DNA of 64,000 nucleotides from Variovorax sp. Root411 (GCF_001425205.1 NZ_LMDW01000021.1:103336-167335), one strand, 5' to 3'; positions 16,777 to 26,153 are shown, numbered from the stretch's first letter. Program-made: numbers and translations. Notes: generated by a model not told the origin, from the sequence alone.

Positions 16777-18228
16777 ATGAAGAATTTTCCGCGCCTTCCA
16801 AGGTCCGAGATCTGCGAGATGTTCGCGTCGGCGATGCGCACGCTGGTCGCGCAGCGTGAACTCTCCCCGGTGGAGATCGTCGACGAGGTGCTGCGCCGCG
16901 CCGACGTGCTCCAGCCGCACCTGAACTGCTTCATCACTCTTTGCCACGACGAGGCGACGGAACAAGCCCGGCAGGCCGAGCAGGCGATCATGAGAGGCGA
17001 CACCGTGGGGGCACTGCACGGCTTGCCGTTCACCGTGAAAGACATCGTCGACACCGCGAACGTCAGGACCACCTACGGATCGCTGCTGCATCGCGATCAC
17101 GTGCCCGCGCACGACGCCGTGGCCGTGGCGCGCATGCGCGAGGCGGGCGGCATCCTCATCGGCAAGACGACCTCGTCGGAGTTCGGTGCCAAGTGCATGA
17201 CCGACGCGCCGCTCTTCGGCAGCACGCGCAATGCATGGGATCCGACGCGCACCAGCGGCGGCTCCAGCGGCGGGGCAGCCGTTTCCATGGCGGCAGGCAT
17301 CGCGCCGCTGGCCATTGCGACCGACGGGGGAGGCTCCACCCGGATTCCCGCGGCATGCAACGGCGTGGTCGGGCTGAAGCAGAGCCTGGGCGTGGTTCCG
17401 CACAGCCAGGTGCAGGACGCGTTCGGCAACTACACCTACGTGACGCCCACCACGCGCAACGTGGGCGACACGGCGCTCATGCTGCAGGCGATGACCGGCG
17501 CCCACGGTTCGGACCCCTGGTCGCTGGGCGTGCCGGCCCGGCGCTACTTCGACGACCTGCAGCCCGGCGGCGACCTGCGAGGAAAGCGCGTCCTTTTCAG
17601 TGCGACCCCGGCGGGGCGGCCGATTGCCGCCGACGTCGCCGCCGCTTTCGAGGCCGCCCTTGCAACCCTGCGGTCACTGGGCGCGGACCTGGAGGAGATG
17701 TCGGGAGAGGGCTATGACGTCGAGCCGGTGTGGCGTGTGATCAATCACACGAGCTGGCGGGGCCGCTTCGCTCCGCTGGCCGAGGCGCATGCCGACCGGT
17801 TGAGTCCCTCGCTGCTGCAGCAGCTCGCGCTGGCGGAGCACGTCGACGGAGTCGCCTTCCAGCAGGCCATGTTCGCGAGGACTGCGCTCTTTCGCAAAGT
17901 CCAGGCGCAACTGGAAACGCACGACTTCATCTTCACGCCGACTCTTTCGCGCACGGCGCTGCCGATCGACCAGGACCTCTTCGGAAGCATCGAGATCGAC
18001 GGCAGGGAATTTGCGGAGCTGCGGCCCAACTGGTTCCCCTGGACGATGCCGTTCAACCTCACCGGGCACCCCGCCATCAGCCTGCCGTGCGGCGCGGGCC
18101 GCGACGGCTTGCCCATCGGCATGCAGCTCGTCGGCGGCTTCCGCGAAGACCTGCAGTTGCTGCAGGCCGCGGCGGCTTTCGAGGCCCACCACCGGCCGGC
18201 CAATCCGCTGCCGGTCCTGGCCTTCTGA
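16777..18228 (+). CDS. amidase signature family enzyme
   Basis: This 483-residue amidase has the Ser-cisSer-Lys triad: the lysine in PFTVKDIVDT near residue 88, GGSSGGAAVSMAAG near 165, and the acylating serine in ATDGGGSTRIPAA near 188. It hydrolyses a carboxamide or, if acting as a GatA relative, transfers ammonia; no gatB or gatC is nearby, so a free amidase is more likely. ATG 16777 is used, with ATG 16750 as alternative; neither has a clear ribosome site. A Bug receptor gene follows after 53 bases, suggesting that the receptor binds the amide substrate or the acid product. Confidence 0.88.
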   Translation: MKNFPRLPRSEICEMFASAMRTLVAQRELSPVEIVDEVLRRADVLQPHLNCFITLCHDEATEQARQAEQAIMRGDTVGALHGLPFTVKDIVDTANVRTTYGSLLHRDHVPAHDAVAVARMREAGGILIGKTTSSEFGAKCMTDAPLFGSTRNAWDPTRTSGGSSGGAAVSMAAGIAPLAIATDGGGSTRIPAACNGVVGLKQSLGVVPHSQVQDAFGNYTYVTPTTRNVGDTALMLQAMTGAHGSDPWSLGVPARRYFDDLQPGGDLRGKRVLFSATPAGRPIAADVAAAFEAALATLRSLGADLEEMSGEGYDVEPVWRVINHTSWRGRFAPLAEAHADRLSPSLLQQLALAEHVDGVAFQQAMFARTALFRKVQAQLETHDFIFTPTLSRTALPIDQDLFGSIEIDGREFAELRPNWFPWTMPFNLTGHPAISLPCGAGRDGLPIGMQLVGGFREDLQLLQAAAAFEAHHRPANPLPVLAF

Positions 18229-18281
18229 GCACGCCATTTCTCTTCTTGTTCTTCGTCAATCAACCTTGCAGGTATCTCACC

Positions 18282-19253
18282 ATGACCTCGTTTCCAAAGA
18301 CACTCGTGCTCAGTGCGTTGGTCGCCCTGGGCGGAAGCTTCGCGCATGCGGACAACAACGCGCCCATCAGGCTGATCGTGGGATTTCCACCGGGTGGCGC
18401 GCTCGACAACCTGGCACGCTCGGTGGCCGAGGACTTGCGCACGGCGCTCAAGGAACCGGTGCTGGTGGAGAACCGGCCTGGCGCGTCGACCCGCATTTCC
18501 ATCGAGGCCGTCAAGACCGCGCGGCCTGACGGGCGCACGATCCTGATCGGCGCGACCCCGCCGTTCGTGTTCTTTCCGATGACCTATGCGCGGCTGAACT
18601 ACGACGTCGACAAGGACTTCATTCCTGTTGCCCACCTCGCCAACGTGCCCAGCGTCGTCTCCACCGGCGCGGGCCAGCCGTACCGGACGGTTCCCGAATA
18701 TGTGGCCTGGATCAGGAAGAACCCCGGCCAGGCCAGCGTGGGCATGACCAACCTCGGGGGCGGGCTTCACTTCAGCGTGCTGCAGCTGTCCAAAGCCATC
18801 GGCGTGCCTCTGACGGCGGTCACCTACAGGGGCGGGGCGCCGCTGGCGACCGACATCATCGGCGACCACGTGCCGGTCGGCACCGACGCGCTGGCCAGCC
18901 AGCTCGAGTTGCACCGTTCCGGAAAGCTGCGCATCCTGGGCGTCGCAGGAACGAAGCGGCTGAGCTGGCTGCCCGACGTTCCGACGATCAAGGAGTCGGG
19001 CTACGACGCGTTCGACCGGGCCAACGCGGCCTATGCCGCGTTCGTGCCGGCGGGCACGCCGAAGGACGTTGTGGCGAAGCTCGAAAGCGCGTTCCTGGCC
19101 GCGATTCGCAACCCGCGGGTGCGCGGGCAACTCGATCACATGGGCCTCGAGCCGACGGGGCTTCCCGGCGCGGAAGTGACCCGGGTGATGAACGAAGACC
19201 GCGAGTACTGGCGCCCCATCGTCAAGGCCTCGGGATTCAAGAGCGAAGACTGA
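18282..19253 (+). CDS. Bug-type extracytoplasmic solute receptor
   Basis: This 323-residue periplasmic receptor of the tripartite tricarboxylate transporter family has a signal peptide (cleavage near residue 23, AHA). It carries the two Bug-family loops that hold the ligand carboxylate: IVGFPPGGALDNLAR near 32 and GMTNLGGGLHFS near 158. Bug genes are hugely expanded in Comamonadaceae and Alcaligenaceae and mostly lack dedicated membrane partners; none (tctA/tctB) is seen here. It lies between the amidase and an MFS gene. Confidence 0.9.
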   Translation: MTSFPKTLVLSALVALGGSFAHADNNAPIRLIVGFPPGGALDNLARSVAEDLRTALKEPVLVENRPGASTRISIEAVKTARPDGRTILIGATPPFVFFPMTYARLNYDVDKDFIPVAHLANVPSVVSTGAGQPYRTVPEYVAWIRKNPGQASVGMTNLGGGLHFSVLQLSKAIGVPLTAVTYRGGAPLATDIIGDHVPVGTDALASQLELHRSGKLRILGVAGTKRLSWLPDVPTIKESGYDAFDRANAAYAAFVPAGTPKDVVAKLESAFLAAIRNPRVRGQLDHMGLEPTGLPGAEVTRVMNEDREYWRPIVKASGFKSED

Positions 19254-19257
19254 ACCG

Positions 19258-20739
19258 GTGGCGGCCGCATTCCTCACAGGCTCTTCGCGCGCAGAAGCGG
19301 CTGCCGACGACGAGGACAGGGCCGGGTGGGCCGTGCTCGCCGCGGCATGCCTCGGTGCGCTGCTGTGCTTCCTGAACCTCAGCGCGCTCAACGTGGTGCT
19401 GCCCGCGGTGGGGCGCAGCCTGCAGGCCTCGCCCGCGCAGGCGAGCTGGATCCTGCTGTCCTACATGCTCGTGAGCACCGTGTGCATCCTCAGCTTCGGA
19501 AGGCTCGCCGACCTGTGGGGGCGGCGGCACCTGTTCCTGGCGGGGCTGGGCCTCTTCGTGGTCGCCTGTGCGGCCTGTGCCGTCGCGACGAGCGCGGAAA
19601 CGATGCTTGTCTTCCGCATCTGCCAGGCCGTGGGCGCCGCGGGCGTCATGGCCAACACCAGTGCCCTGGTGGGCGATGCGTTCGGCCGCCGCAGGATGGG
19701 GCTCGCCCTGGGCGTGCTCGCGATGGTGGCCGCGCTGGCCCAGGTCGCCGGCCCGCTGGCGGGCGGCTTCATCGTGTCGTGGTGGGGATGGCGGGTTCTC
19801 TTCATGCTCAATGTTCCCGTCGGCCTGTGCGTCCTGGCATGGTCGTGGCGGATCCTCCCGAAGACGGCGGCGGTCCGTGCCGAGCGCTTCGACATGGCCG
19901 GCGCCGCGTTGTCCCTGGTCGGGATCGGATGCGTCACCTATGCGCTCTCGCTGGCGGGGAGCCATGGCTGGGCCAGCATGTCGGTGTGGGGCTTCCTGCT
20001 CGCGGGCGGCGCGGGAATCCTGTCGTTCGCCCGGCTTCAGCGGCGCGTGGCCAGTCCGCTGGTCGACCCCGAACTCTTCGGCGACCTGCGGCGCCGCACC
20101 GCCTACATCTGCATCCTGCTGCTGTCGATGACGCAGGCGGCGCCTCTTTTGCTGATTGCGCTGTATCTGCAGGCATGCACGGCCCTGTCTGCCTCGGATG
20201 TCGGGCTGCGCGTGGCGCCTGTCGCCCTCGGGATGCTGGTGGCCGCGCCCGTTGCCGGCGGCCTGCTGCATCGCTTCAGACCCGAATCGATCTGCATGGC
20301 TGCGATGCTGCTTGCCGCAGGCGCGCTGGCGCTGCTGGCCGCGCTGCTGCAGCCGTCGATCGGTGCCGGCCAGCTTGCCGTGTGCCTGCTGATGCTCGGC
20401 TGCGGCATAGGGAGTTTCGTGACGCCCAACAACGCGTCGATCCTGCAGAGCGTGCGTCCCCATCGGCGAGGCATCGCCAACGGCGTGCGCTCGACGCTCC
20501 AGAACGCGGGAATCATGGTGGGCACAGCGTTGACGCTGGGCGTGGCGATGGCGCAACTGCCCGAGGACTCGCAGCGAATGATCCTGGGACACGGCGGCAC
20601 AGGCCTTTCGGCTTTGGACGTTGCGCTGCTCACCCGGGGCGCGAGGTACGCGCTGCTCATGCTCGCGTTGTGCTGCGTGTCGGGAGCCGTGCTGATCGCG
20701 AAGACATGCCTTCGGCCTGCGCCGCCGCCGCCGGCCTGA
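19258..20739 (+). CDS. MFS transporter, DHA2 (EmrB/QacA-like) drug:proton antiporter family
   Basis: This 493-residue polytopic membrane protein has many hydrophobic segments. It has the MFS loop motif GRLADLWGRRHLF near residue 81 and the antiporter-type motif near 160 (AQVAGPLAGGFIVSWWGWR). The start is GTG, 4 bases after the Bug gene stop, so it is probably the last gene of the amidase operon. The 12-14 helices and sequence pattern fit the EmrB/QacA group of exporters. An uptake role for the amidase substrate is possible but not supported by sequence. Confidence 0.85.
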   Translation: MAAAFLTGSSRAEAAADDEDRAGWAVLAAACLGALLCFLNLSALNVVLPAVGRSLQASPAQASWILLSYMLVSTVCILSFGRLADLWGRRHLFLAGLGLFVVACAACAVATSAETMLVFRICQAVGAAGVMANTSALVGDAFGRRRMGLALGVLAMVAALAQVAGPLAGGFIVSWWGWRVLFMLNVPVGLCVLAWSWRILPKTAAVRAERFDMAGAALSLVGIGCVTYALSLAGSHGWASMSVWGFLLAGGAGILSFARLQRRVASPLVDPELFGDLRRRTAYICILLLSMTQAAPLLLIALYLQACTALSASDVGLRVAPVALGMLVAAPVAGGLLHRFRPESICMAAMLLAAGALALLAALLQPSIGAGQLAVCLLMLGCGIGSFVTPNNASILQSVRPHRRGIANGVRSTLQNAGIMVGTALTLGVAMAQLPEDSQRMILGHGGTGLSALDVALLTRGARYALLMLALCCVSGAVLIAKTCLRPAPPPPA

Positions 20740-20867
20740 AGCCGCTCGGCGCCGTTACAGCAGATACACCCGGGACGCGAAACGTCGCCGGGCGGCTGGA
20801 TCGCCGGGAGGGGCGCTCCTAGGATTCGCTTCGTCCCATCCACTCGCCGAATGAAAGAGAAGACGAA

Positions 20868-21755
20868 ATGAATCCTCCCGTCCAGCGCCGCAGCCTGTTG
20901 CTCGCCGCCTCCGTCCTGCCGCTCGCCGGCGCATGCACCGCGTGGTCCCGAACGGGATCGCCGTCTTCGGCCGAGGCGCAGCTCGCCGAGCTCGAACGCG
21001 CTTCGGGCGGCCGCCTGGGCGTGGCCGGCTTCCACACCGGCAGCGCTGCGCGCATCCAGCACCGGGCGCACGAGCGCTTTCCGCTGTGCAGCACCTTCAA
21101 GCTGATGCTGGCCGCGGCCGTGCTCGAACACAGCGCGAAAGACGCCAGCCTGCTCGCGCGGCGCATCGGCTACGGCAAGGCCGACCTCGTCTCCTGGTCG
21201 CCCATCACCGAGAAGCATATGGCCGACGGCATGACGGTTGCCGAACTCTGCGCCGCCACCGTGCAGTACAGCGACAACGGCGCCGCCAACCTGCTGCTGA
21301 AGATGCTGGGCGGCCCGGCCACGGTCACTGCCTTTGCGCGCGGCATCGGCGACCAGGCCTTCAGGCTCGACCGCACGGAGCCCGAGCTCAACACCGCAAT
21401 TCCCGGCGACCTGCGCGACACCACCACGCCCGCGGCGATGTCCGACAGCGTGCAGCGGCTGGCGCTGGGCGATGCGCTGGGCACGGCGCAGCGCGAACAG
21501 TTGAAGGACTGGCTGCTCGGCAACACCACGAGTACCGAGCGTTTCCTGGCGGGCGTGCCGGCCGGCTGGAAGGTGGGCGACAAGACCGGCTCGGGTTCCT
21601 ACGGCAGCACCAATGATGTCGGCGTGCTGTGGCCGCCGGCCGGTGCCCCGCTGGTGCTGTCGGTGTACCTGACCTTTCCGCAGAAGGACGCGAAGGGACG
21701 CAGCGACGTCATTGCATCGGCAACGCGCATCGTGGTGGCTGCGCTGGCGGGCTGA
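20868..21755 (+). CDS. class A beta-lactamase (L2/PenA-like)
   Basis: This 295-residue serine beta-lactamase has all class A elements: FPLCSTFKLM with the active serine at residue 75, the SDN loop (YSDNGAANLLLK), EPELN carrying the general-base glutamate, and DKTGSGSYGSTND. The cysteine just before the active serine is shared with Stenotrophomonas L2 and Burkholderia PenA; the partner cysteine two residues after KTG, seen in KPC-type carbapenemases, is absent. The N-terminus has a twin arginine (RRSLLLAAS) and a cysteine at 23, so Tat export or lipidation is possible. No ampR-type regulator is adjacent. It hydrolyses penicillins and perhaps cephalosporins in the periplasm. Confidence 0.93.
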   Translation: MNPPVQRRSLLLAASVLPLAGACTAWSRTGSPSSAEAQLAELERASGGRLGVAGFHTGSAARIQHRAHERFPLCSTFKLMLAAAVLEHSAKDASLLARRIGYGKADLVSWSPITEKHMADGMTVAELCAATVQYSDNGAANLLLKMLGGPATVTAFARGIGDQAFRLDRTEPELNTAIPGDLRDTTTPAAMSDSVQRLALGDALGTAQREQLKDWLLGNTTSTERFLAGVPAGWKVGDKTGSGSYGSTNDVGVLWPPAGAPLVLSVYLTFPQKDAKGRSDVIASATRIVVAALAG

Positions 21756-21762
21756 GACGCCG

Positions 21763-22794
21763 TCAACTGCTTTGCCGCACCACCAGTTCGAACCCCATGT
21801 CCACCGTGCGCTCGCTCACCGGCTCGCCGCGCATCAGTGCCAGCAGCATCGAGGCGGCGCGCATGCCGATCTCCTTGCGCGGCGTGCGCACGCTGGTCAA
21901 TGACGGCAGCATCTGGTCGCTGCCGTCGAGGTCGTTGAAGCCTGCGATCGCCACGCGCTGCGGTACGGAGACGCCGGTGCGCAGCGCGGCGAGCAGGCCT
22001 CCCTGCGCAAGGTCGTCGTTGCAATAGAAGATCGCGTCGATGTCCGGGTGGCGGGCGAGCAGGTCTTCGAACTGCCGTCCGCCGAGCGCCATGGACGTCG
22101 GGCCCGGCGTGAGCAGTTCGAGCTGCGGGTCGTGGCAGCCCGCCGCACGCAGCGACCGCCGATAGCCTTCGAGCCGCTGCATCACACGCGGATCGAGCTG
22201 GCCCGCCGCATAGGCGATGCGCCGGCGGCCGCGCTGCAGCAGGTGCTCGGTGAGCGCATGGGCCGCGTCTTGCTGGGAGAGTCCCACGCTGAAGATGCCC
22301 GGCGCCGGCGAGGTTTCCATCAGGTGCACGCAGGGCACGTCGCTTTCTTCGAGCATGCGCGAGGCCGCCGCGCTGCGGTCGAGGCCGGTCAGCAGCAGCC
22401 CGGCGGGGCGCTGCGAGAGATAGCTGAGCAGCAGCGCTTCTTCCTGCGCGAGGTCGTAGTGCGTCACGCCGATCAACGACTGGAAACCCGAAGGCGCCAG
22501 GGTGTCCTGCACCGCCTCGAGCAAATCGACGAACAGGGCGTTCGTCAGCGACGGGATCAGCACCGCGACATGGGAGCTGCGGGCCGAAGCCAGCGCACGC
22601 GCAGCAACGTTGGGCACGTAGCCGAGCTTGTCCACCGCGGCCTGCACGCGGGCCTGCAGGTCCGGCGCCACGTTGCGCGCCCCGCGCAGCGCGCGGGACA
22701 CGGTGATCGGGCTGACGCCGGACACCCGGGCCACGTCGTCGAGCGTGACGCGGCTGGAAGAACGGGAGCGGGGGCGTTCGGAGGTGTTGGCCAT
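21763..22794 (-). CDS. LacI-family regulator of the gluconate locus (GntR-like)
   Basis: This 343-residue repressor has the LacI helix-turn-helix and hinge at residues 16-70 (VTLDDVARVSGVSPITVSRA, VPNVAARALAS) and a periplasmic-binding-protein-like effector domain after it. It is divergent from the gluconokinase gene, with a symmetric operator candidate in the gap at 22841-22854. A gluconate or gluconate-phosphate effector is inferred from the neighbour. It converges with the beta-lactamase gene, whose stop is 7 bases away. Confidence 0.88.
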   Translation of the reverse strand: MANTSERPRSRSSSRVTLDDVARVSGVSPITVSRALRGARNVAPDLQARVQAAVDKLGYVPNVAARALASARSSHVAVLIPSLTNALFVDLLEAVQDTLAPSGFQSLIGVTHYDLAQEEALLLSYLSQRPAGLLLTGLDRSAAASRMLEESDVPCVHLMETSPAPGIFSVGLSQQDAAHALTEHLLQRGRRRIAYAAGQLDPRVMQRLEGYRRSLRAAGCHDPQLELLTPGPTSMALGGRQFEDLLARHPDIDAIFYCNDDLAQGGLLAALRTGVSVPQRVAIAGFNDLDGSDQMLPSLTSVRTPRKEIGMRAASMLLALMRGEPVSERTVDMGFELVVRQSS

Positions 22795-22840
22795 TTTTAT
22801 TGGGGTTAATACCAGTATTTAATTGGACAGCGCAGTCCTA

Positions 22841-22854
22841 GGATAGCGCTATCC
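22841..22854. promoter_or_regulatory. LacI-family operator palindrome
   Basis: GGATAGCGCTATCC is a perfect 14-base palindrome with the central CG flanked by A/T typical of LacI-family operators. It sits between the divergent LacI gene and the gluconokinase gene, 46 bases from the regulator start, so it is likely the site of autoregulation and of kinase control. Confidence 0.65.
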
Positions 22855-22991
22855 CAGCCCTTGGCCATCGGCACAAACCCGGTTGATTCCCCAGCGGCTG
22901 ATTTTTTCGATCTTGAGGAGGTGATGCTGGATCTCGGTCGTCGCGATCATCTTCATCATGCTGCTCGGCATGGTCGTCCAGGAGAAGGCAC

Positions 22992-24542
22992 ATGAACCGC
23001 ATCGTCATCGGCGTCGATATCGGAACCACCAGCACCAAGGCGGTCGCCTTTTCCCCGGCGGGGCGCGTGCTGGCGAACGATGCGGTGGAGTACCCCCTGC
23101 TGCAGCCCGAACCCGCGGCCGCGGAGCAGGACCCGGAGCAGATCTACTAGGCCGTGCTGTCGACCATCGCCTCGTGCGTGCGGCAGTGCAAGGCGGCGCC
23201 GGGCAATGTGCTGTGCGTGTCGTTCAGCGCGGCCATGCACAGCCTGATCCTGGTGGACGAACACGGCGCGCCGCTGACGCGCAGCATCACCTGGGCCGAC
23301 CACCGCAGCGCGGCCTGGGCCGGGCGCATTCGCGCGGAGTGGGAGGGCGACGCGATCTACCACCGCACGGGCACGCCGATCCATCCCATGTCGCCGCTGG
23401 CCAAGCTGGTGTGGCTGCGCCACGAGCGCCCGGAGCTTTTCGCGCGCGCCCGGCGCTTCGTCGGCATCAAGGAGTACGTGTTCTTCCGGCTGTTCGGCCG
23501 CTGGCTGGTGGACCATTCGGTCGCATCGGCCACCGGGCTCTTCAACATCGGGCAGCTCGACTGGGACGCCGGGGCGCTCGCGCTCGCGGGTGTGCGCGCC
23601 GAGCAGCTCTCGGCGCCGGTGCCCACGACCTGGCACGTGGAGGGACTGGCGGGCGAGACGGCGGCGCAGCTCGGGCTGTCGAGCGACACGCCCTTCGTCG
23701 TCGGGGCCAACGACGGCGTGCTTTCCAACCTGGGCGTGAACGCGGTGGCGCCGGGAGAGGTGGCCGTGACCATCGGGACCAGCGGCGCGATGCGCACGGT
23801 GATCGACCGCCCGATGACCGACGCCGAAGGCCGCACCTTCTGCTATGCGCTGGCCGACCGGCGCTGGGTCGTCGGTGGGCCGGTGAACAACGGCGGCATC
23901 ATCCTGCGCTGGGTGCGCGACGAGTTCGCCTCCGCCGAGGCAGAGACCGCCAAGCGCCTGGGCATCGACACCTACGAAGTGCTCACGCGCATTGCCGAAC
24001 GCGTCTCGGCCGGTTCCGAAGGCCTGGTGTTCCATCCCTTCCTGACCGGCGAACGTGCGCCGTACTGGAATGCGGATTTGCGCGGCTCCTTTTTCGGCCT
24101 GGGCATCCATCATCGCAAGGAGCACATGATCCGCGCCGTGCTCGAGGGCGTCATCTTCAATCTCTACAGCATCCTGCCCGCGGTCGAGTCGATTGCGGGC
24201 ACGAGCACCAGCATCAAGGCCACAGGCGGTTTTGCGCGCTCGGGGCTGTGGCGCCAGATGATGGCCGACGTGTTCGACCGCGAAGTGGTGGTGCCGGAGA
24301 GCTTCGAGAGCTCCTGCCTCGGCGCTGCCGTCCTCGGGCTTTATGCGCTCGGGCACGTCGATTCCCTCGACGTGGTGTCGGGCATGGTGGGCGCCACGCA
24401 CCGCCACACGCCCAATCCGAAGAACGCGGCGCTCTATCGGCAATTGCTGCCCGTGTACCTCTCACTGCCGCGCAAGCTCGGCGACGAATACCGCACCCTT
24501 GCGAAGTTCCAGCAGCAGACGGTGCAGCGCACCGGTGACTGA
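22992..24542 (+). pseudogene. gntK: gluconokinase (FGGY family) interrupted by an in-frame amber codon
   Basis: The reading frame from ATG 22992 (AGGAGAAGG upstream) encodes a full-length FGGY sugar kinase of about 516 codons. It has the phosphate motif VIGVDIGTTSTKAVAF at residues 5-20, ITWADHRSAAWA near 97, and GTSGAMR and TGGFARSGLW in the ATPase part. It matches Bacillus-type gluconate kinase. Codon 53 is TAG (23148-23150) inside EQDPEQIY-stop-AVLSTI, where relatives have an amino acid; a CAG to TAG change is the simplest explanation. The frame is otherwise intact to the TGA at 24540-24542. A GTG at 23154 could restart translation but would omit the first phosphate-binding motif. It may be a real nonsense mutation, a sequencing error or a suppressed codon. 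Confidence 0.85.
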
Positions 24543-24572
24543 GGCCATTCCTTTCTAGTTGGAGATCCGGTC

Positions 24573-25505
24573 TTGTTCAACACGATCCCGCCAGCCATCG
24601 CTGCCCGACCGCGCATGCCTGACACCCTGCGCCGCGCGATGTTCCAACGGCCCGGTGCCGACGTGTTCGACAAGAAAACCTCGATCCACTGCACCGAGTA
24701 CGCAGCGTACGCAGCCCGCGACCGGCAGGCCGGCCTGCACGACTACGAACTGCATCTCACGGGGGCCTTGCCAGGGCGCATCCGCGTGAGCGACGGCGCG
24801 GACAGGGAGGTGCCCCCAAAAGCGGTCGTTCTTCTGGGCCCCAGGCTGCCGCACAGGCTGGCCATCGAATACCGCGCGACCGGGGCAGCCGAGCAGCCGC
24901 GTGGCCTGGTGCTGCGCTTCGGCGACGAACCGCTGCGCCGGGGCATGGAGCTGTTTCCCGAACTCAATGACGCGGGCCCGCTGCTGGCCCGCGCACGGCA
25001 TGGCGTGCAGTTTCTCGGCCTCGGCGAGGGTACGGCAGGGCGCTTCAGGCGCATCCACGCGCTGCAGGGGCTCGCACGCTTCTCGGAATTCACTGCGCTG
25101 CTGAGCGAGCTCGCGCAGTGGAACGACTACCGTCTGCTTTGCACGCCGTCGCTGCAGGACGACGCGCATGACGAGAACGGCCGCGCGACGCGCATCCACA
25201 CGGCGCTCGACCACATCCGGGAAAACTACGCGGAAGAACTCTCGCTCGCCGAAGTCAGCGCCGTGGTCGGCATGCGCGAGCACACCTTCTCGCGCTGCTT
25301 TCGCCGTGCCACGGGGCAGACCTTCACCGACGTGGTGATCGGCCTGCGCGTGGACAAAGCCTGCCGGCTGCTGCTGTCCACGCGCCAGCACGTCAGCAGC
25401 ATCTGCTACGAGGTGGGGTTCAACAACATCTCGAATTTCAACCGGCACTTCCGCAGGCTCAAGGGCATGGCGCCGGGTGAATTCCGTGCCATTGCGCGGG
25501 AGTAG
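24573..25505 (+). CDS. AraC-family transcriptional regulator
   Basis: This 310-residue protein has a C-terminal AraC/XylS double helix-turn-helix (about residues 208-308: ENYAEELSLAEVSAVVGM, EVGFNNISNFNRHFRRLKGM) and an N-terminal cupin-like effector domain. The start is TTG 24573, supported by GGAGA 7 bases upstream; the next ATG lies 14 codons downstream. It follows the gluconokinase gene by 30 bases on the same strand and is probably co-transcribed. A role in sugar-acid use is inferred from position only. Confidence 0.87.
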   Translation: MFNTIPPAIAARPRMPDTLRRAMFQRPGADVFDKKTSIHCTEYAAYAARDRQAGLHDYELHLTGALPGRIRVSDGADREVPPKAVVLLGPRLPHRLAIEYRATGAAEQPRGLVLRFGDEPLRRGMELFPELNDAGPLLARARHGVQFLGLGEGTAGRFRRIHALQGLARFSEFTALLSELAQWNDYRLLCTPSLQDDAHDENGRATRIHTALDHIRENYAEELSLAEVSAVVGMREHTFSRCFRRATGQTFTDVVIGLRVDKACRLLLSTRQHVSSICYEVGFNNISNFNRHFRRLKGMAPGEFRAIARE

Positions 25506-25508
25506 GGC

Positions 25509-26132
25509 TTACAGCACGAACCACCCCACCGCCACATAGTGGCTCGCCGTCCCCGCCAGCACGAACAGGTGCCAGGCCCCGTGCGCATGCCGAAAGCCCT
25601 GGCGGTTGCGGTAGAACACCGTTCCCGCCGTGTAGAGCACGCCGCCGATCAGCAGCCATGCCAGCCCCGCGCCTTCGAGCCGCGCGGCCAGCGGCACGGC
25701 GGCCAGCACCCCGAGCCAGCCCATGCCGATGTACAGCGCCAATGATGGCTTCTTCAACGCATTGCCTCCGGCCGGCATCAGCTCGCGCCAGATGCCGAAA
25801 AGCGCCGCGCCCCAGATGGTCGCCAGCAGCAGCCAGCCCCACGGACCTTGCAGCGTGACCAGCGCGAAGGGCGTGTAGGTGCCCGCGATCAGCAGGTAGA
25901 TCGCGCAATGGTCGGCGCGCTCCCACATGCGCTTGTGCCGGCCGCGCGTGCTGTGGAAGAGGGTGGAGGCCGCATACAGGGCCACGGCCGAGAGCGAGAA
26001 CACCAGCGCTCCCGCGATGCGCGCAGGGTCGCCGGTGGGCACGGTCTTGGCGAGCAGCAGGGCTGTCGCGGGCAATGCGAGCAGCAGGCCCAGCAGGTGG
26101 CTGTATCCGTTGAACCGTTCGCCGGGGTACAT
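25509..26132 (-). CDS. hemolysin III / PAQR family membrane protein
   Basis: This 207-residue protein has seven predicted hydrophobic helices and the PAQR/hemolysin III signature: YSHLLGLLLALPA near the N-terminus, the SxxxH motif in ASTLFHS near 55, and the C-terminal HAHGAWHLFVLAGTASHY with the metal-type histidines. Bacterial members are of uncertain function; the eukaryotic ones include adiponectin receptors with ceramidase activity. Convergent with the AraC gene. Confidence 0.88.
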   Translation of the reverse strand: MYPGERFNGYSHLLGLLLALPATALLLAKTVPTGDPARIAGALVFSLSAVALYAASTLFHSTRGRHKRMWERADHCAIYLLIAGTYTPFALVTLQGPWGWLLLATIWGAALFGIWRELMPAGGNALKKPSLALYIGMGWLGVLAAVPLAARLEGAGLAWLLIGGVLYTAGTVFYRNRQGFRHAHGAWHLFVLAGTASHYVAVGWFVL

Positions 26133-26153
26133 GTACGCAGGCCGGCCTGGGCC

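Noticed and set aside
23154..24542. Calling the gluconokinase as an intact gene from GTG 23154
   Set aside because: That start lacks a ribosome site and removes the first phosphate-binding motif, while the upstream 52 codons are clearly homologous and in frame.
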